Position numbers and translations under genes: made by a program. A stretch of 64,000 nucleotides of DNA from Bacteroides sp. Lineage in GTDB: Bacteria; Bacteroidota; Bacteroidia; Bacteroidales; Bacteroidaceae. Under the pieces are notes generated by a model. It did not search any database. It was not told where the DNA came from and saw nothing but the letters and a program-made list of their open reading frames with translations. The DNA is taken from positions 11,839 through 75,838 of the forward strand of contig DXLO01000010.1 in assembly GCA_019414665.1 (NCBI GenBank), written 5' to 3'. Below are positions 61,803 to 64,000 of this stretch, piece by piece; positions within the stretch are counted from its first letter, which is position 1; the number at the start of each line of letters is the position of its first letter.

Positions 61803-62047
61803 GAACCCGGTATGAAGGTTCCCATAGCCCTTTCGGCTTCGTGTGGCAGATTGCATCGGCGACCGGCTGGAGCGTGGATTACATCCTTGATGGGGTGAAT
61901 TACCAGACGCTGATCATGATGCTGAGCGACGCGCCGCGGTATGTGCGGAAAAAGCAAGGCGGCGGAAACGGTGCTCCCAGACCGGAACACAGCGCCGAGG
62001 ATGAAGCGAACGATATAGTAGGATTTTTTCAAAGCAAACTGGAATGA
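61796..62047 (+). CDS. Tail assembly chaperone extension (GT-type, -1 frame)
   Basis: A -1 frame that is open through to 62047 and encodes ELRTRYEGSHSPFGFVWQIA and DYILDGVNYQTLIMMLSDAPRYV, clearly protein-like, but with no good start of its own. Slippage of the Gly tRNA from GGG (61794-61796) to GGG (61793-61795), just before the AGT TAA end, would give a 244-residue fusion. The stop overlaps the next ATG (ATGA). The exact slip site is an inference. Confidence 0.65.
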   Translation, partial: ELRTRYEGSHSPFGFVWQIASATGWSVDYILDGVNYQTLIMMLSDAPRYVRKKQGGGNGAPRPEHSAEDEANDIVGFFQSKLE

Positions 62048-64000
62048 GCAAACCTGTAGAAGTTGAATTTTTGATGAAGGACAAACTCACGCCCGGCATG
62101 AACAAGGCCGAACGTGAGGCGCTGGAACTGCGTAATACCGTCAGGCTGCTGGAGGCTGAACTGGAAAGGCTGCGCCTTGCCGGGGAGACGGCTGCCCCCA
62201 ATCTGGACCAGAGTGCCAATATCGCGCAGATCCATGCACTGGAGAAGCAGCTTGAGGAATTGCGCGGCAAACTGAAACTGCTGCAGGAGGAATCGGAATC
62301 CGTGCAGGTCACCCCTGCAGACATGCCCAATGCACAGCGCCAGTTCAACGGGCTTCACAACAGCATCCAGCAGATGGCCCGTGAAATGCCTTCTTTGGCC
62401 ATGGGACCGCAGATGTTCTTTCTGGCCATATCCAACAACCTGCCGATTTTTACGGACGAACTGGCCCGTGCCCGTAAGGAATATGATGAGCTGCAGAAGT
62501 CAGGCAAGAAAGGCACACCGGTATGGAAACAGGTCCTGTCCTCGCTCTTTTCCTGGCAGACGGCCATGACCACCGGCATCATGCTGCTGGTAATGTACGG
62601 TGATGAAATCTGGGATTGGACGAAAAACCTGTTCAGTGCCAAAAAAGGCGTGGATGAATTCAACGTATCAGTCAAGGAAATGACCGAGATAGAGAAGGAC
62701 GGCCGTGCCCAGATGGTGCGTACCCGCTTCGAACTGAAATCGGTCATCGATGAAATAAAGAACTTCACCGGCAGCAAGGAACAGGAAAAGGCGAAGGTAG
62801 AGGAACTGAACCGCAAGTACGGGGAATCTTTCGGGTATTATAAAACACTTTCCGAATGGTATGATACCCTTATCCAAAAGAGCGAGGACTATGTACAGGT
62901 CCTGCTGCACCAGGCCAATGTCCAGAACCTTGTAAAAAAAGCTGCAGAAGCCGATGAAGAGGTGAATAAAATCAAGGCGCAGAAACCGGAAGAGGCGGAA
63001 AGCGCCATGGGTTTTTTCGGGAAATGGGGACAATATATCATGCAGTCAAGCATGGCAGAATCCGGGCAGTTCTATGATGCACAGGCTGCCATTAAGAAAC
63101 ATGATCAGGAAGCTTATGACATACTGTTGAAAAATGCCGAAAACAAACGCGACGGTTATCTGAAAAAAGCGGAGGAAGAGGTAAAGAAAGCGGCAGAAGC
63201 AGCCAAAAAAGGAAATATCGGCGGACATACCGACCCCGAACAGTCCGGGAAGAATCCGGAAGCGGAAGCCAAGCAACGGCTTGCCACAGAGCGCAGGCTG
63301 GCGCAGGATCTTGCCGCCCTGCAGGCCGAGAACCGGAAGGAAGAGATAGACCGTATGCAAGCCGGTACCGAAAAGAAACTGGCACAAATCGAATATGACT
63401 ATAACGCCCGGAAAGAAGAAATAAACCGGCAGGAAGCCGACTGGAAGCGTGAGAACAAGGAAGCCGGTCTTTCCACCGGAGATAACGGACTTACCCGGGA
63501 GCAACAGGATGAACTTGAAAAAGCCCGTGCCTCAAACACCGAGTCAAGGAAAAAAGCGGAGGCGGACGTGTACAGGGAAGAGGCGGAAGCCATGCGTGAC
63601 TATCTGAAGGAATACGGGACCTTCCAGCAGCAGAAACTGGCCATCGCTGAAGAATATGCCGAGAAAATCCGCAAGGCACAGTCCCAGGGAGAAAGGCTGA
63701 CTTTGGAGAAGCAGCGTGATGCGGCTGTGCACAAAGTGGACATGGAAGCCCTTACCCAGAAGATAGACTGGGGAGCAGCGTTCGGGGATTTGACCGGTCT
63801 GCTTGCAGACCAGATGAAGAACCTGCTTGGCGAGCTTAAACAGTATGTCAAGACGGATGAGTTCAAAAAAACGGGAGCCGCAGACCAGCAGGTCGTTTAC
63901 GATGCCATCGAACGGATTCAAAGCATGCTCCCCGGTGGCAACGGGACATTGGATTTTGCCCGGCTGCAAACGCAGATGCACGCTTTGGGGGATGCCGTAA
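62044..64000 (+). CDS. Tail tape measure protein (5' part)
   Basis: At least 652 codons, running off the right edge. It starts MSKPVEVEFLMKDKLTPGM and is mainly charged coiled coil (for example RNTVRLLEAELERLRLAGE and KQLEELRGKLKLLQEESE), with a hydrophobic helix near residue 180 (TAMTTGIMLLVMYGD). Length sets tail length. The start overlaps the chaperone stop. Confidence 0.85.
   Translation, partial: MSKPVEVEFLMKDKLTPGMNKAEREALELRNTVRLLEAELERLRLAGETAAPNLDQSANIAQIHALEKQLEELRGKLKLLQEESESVQVTPADMPNAQRQFNGLHNSIQQMAREMPSLAMGPQMFFLAISNNLPIFTDELARARKEYDELQKSGKKGTPVWKQVLSSLFSWQTAMTTGIMLLVMYGDEIWDWTKNLFSAKKGVDEFNVSVKEMTEIEKDGRAQMVRTRFELKSVIDEIKNFTGSKEQEKAKVEELNRKYGESFGYYKTLSEWYDTLIQKSEDYVQVLLHQANVQNLVKKAAEADEEVNKIKAQKPEEAESAMGFFGKWGQYIMQSSMAESGQFYDAQAAIKKHDQEAYDILLKNAENKRDGYLKKAEEEVKKAAEAAKKGNIGGHTDPEQSGKNPEAEAKQRLATERRLAQDLAALQAENRKEEIDRMQAGTEKKLAQIEYDYNARKEEINRQEADWKRENKEAGLSTGDNGLTREQQDELEKARASNTESRKKAEADVYREEAEAMRDYLKEYGTFQQQKLAIAEEYAEKIRKAQSQGERLTLEKQRDAAVHKVDMEALTQKIDWGAAFGDLTGLLADQMKNLLGELKQYVKTDEFKKTGAADQQVVYDAIERIQSMLPGGNGTLDFARLQTQMHALGDAV

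Larger units (their letters stand above)
39879..64000 (+). mobile_element. Mu-like transposable prophage (left part; right end outside window)
   Basis: A continuous phage genome begins where the host dehydrogenase frame is broken (junction within a few bases of 39876-39880). It has an S24 repressor, MuA/MuB-type transposition genes, DUF3164, terminase, gp29-like portal, MuF and gpG-like proteins and tail genes. No integrase is seen and insertion is inside a coding gene, as expected for replicative transposition. GC content is visibly higher than in the flanking host genes. It recalls the transposable Bacteroides phages (Hankyphage type), which is a comparison from memory. At least 24 kb are present; tail fibres and the right end are missing. 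Confidence 0.93.

Noticed and set aside
60726..61856. A 376-codon minus-strand frame opposite the tail tube and chaperone genes
   Set aside because: Rich in His, Arg and Cys from antisense reading; it contradicts the operon direction and the real genes.
39879..64000. Diversity-generating retroelement, known from some transposable Bacteroides phages
   Set aside because: No reverse transcriptase or repeat pair is in the visible part; it could lie beyond the right edge, so I make no claim.

Overview
The window looks like the chromosome of a gut Bacteroidales bacterium (Bacteroides or Phocaeicola type) carrying a Mu-like transposable prophage that runs off the right edge. The assignment rests on many promoters with the Bacteroidetes -7 motif TAnnTTTG, a one-protein hybrid two-component sensor/AraC regulator, a PL10 pectate lyase, small families typical of this order (DUF4251, DUF4136, DUF4301, DUF1573, DUF4924, DUF3843) and a BACON-like domain on the phage capsid protein. 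All family names were assigned by eye; no search was run.

Host part (1-39878). Left to right: the 5' part of a cation/proton antiporter (minus); a cobalamin riboswitch driving btuF-btuC-btuD; two half-size chromate transporter genes downstream of a 1327-residue hybrid sensor (minus); purL (minus); a plus run of LysE-type exporter, DUF4924, rfbD and prfC; a free-standing 83-residue protein resembling the C-terminal domain of cyclomaltodextrinases; DUF3843, an MFS transporter and a membrane-anchored protein (minus); a three-gene envelope operon (DUF4251, DUF4136 lipoprotein, outer-membrane barrel); a PL10 pectate lyase; DUF1573; a RelA-type (p)ppGpp enzyme with a degenerate hydrolase domain; DUF4301; hisG-hisD-hisC-hisB with a readable attenuator (18-residue leader peptide with three His codons, antiterminator, terminator); a TPR protein; glnS; a candidate structured RNA gene; rarA; and a D-2-hydroxyacid dehydrogenase gene cut after 168 codons by the prophage.

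Prophage part (39879-64000, right end not seen). The left end has short repeats that may bind transposase. An S24-type repressor (minus) faces the early operon; three copies of a 12-bp operator-like word lie between and inside them. The early genes run rightward: small proteins, a tRNA-like element, MuA-type transposase, MuB-type ATPase, a second P-loop ATPase, a DUF4406 protein, a GemA-like protein and DUF3164. The virion genes form two divergent blocks opening at about 56.7 kb. Leftward are terminase subunits, gp36-like protein, portal, a MuF head protein fused to a papain-fold toxin-like domain, gpG-like protein and a tail terminator. Rightward are prohead protease, capsid protein with BACON-like tail, amidase, holin, two overlapping spanin-type genes, tail tube, a frameshifted tail assembly chaperone and the tape measure.

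The most interesting locus is 51017-52773. The MuF protein has a C-terminal Cys-His papain-fold toxin-like domain. A small acidic protein with its own promoter lies on the opposite strand and overlaps the toxin's 3' end tail to tail. Its position suggests a cognate immunity gene expressed in the lysogen. Other points for follow-up are the his attenuator, the repressor operators, the tRNA-like element, the candidate RNA before rarA and the lipoprotein with a C-terminal membrane helix.
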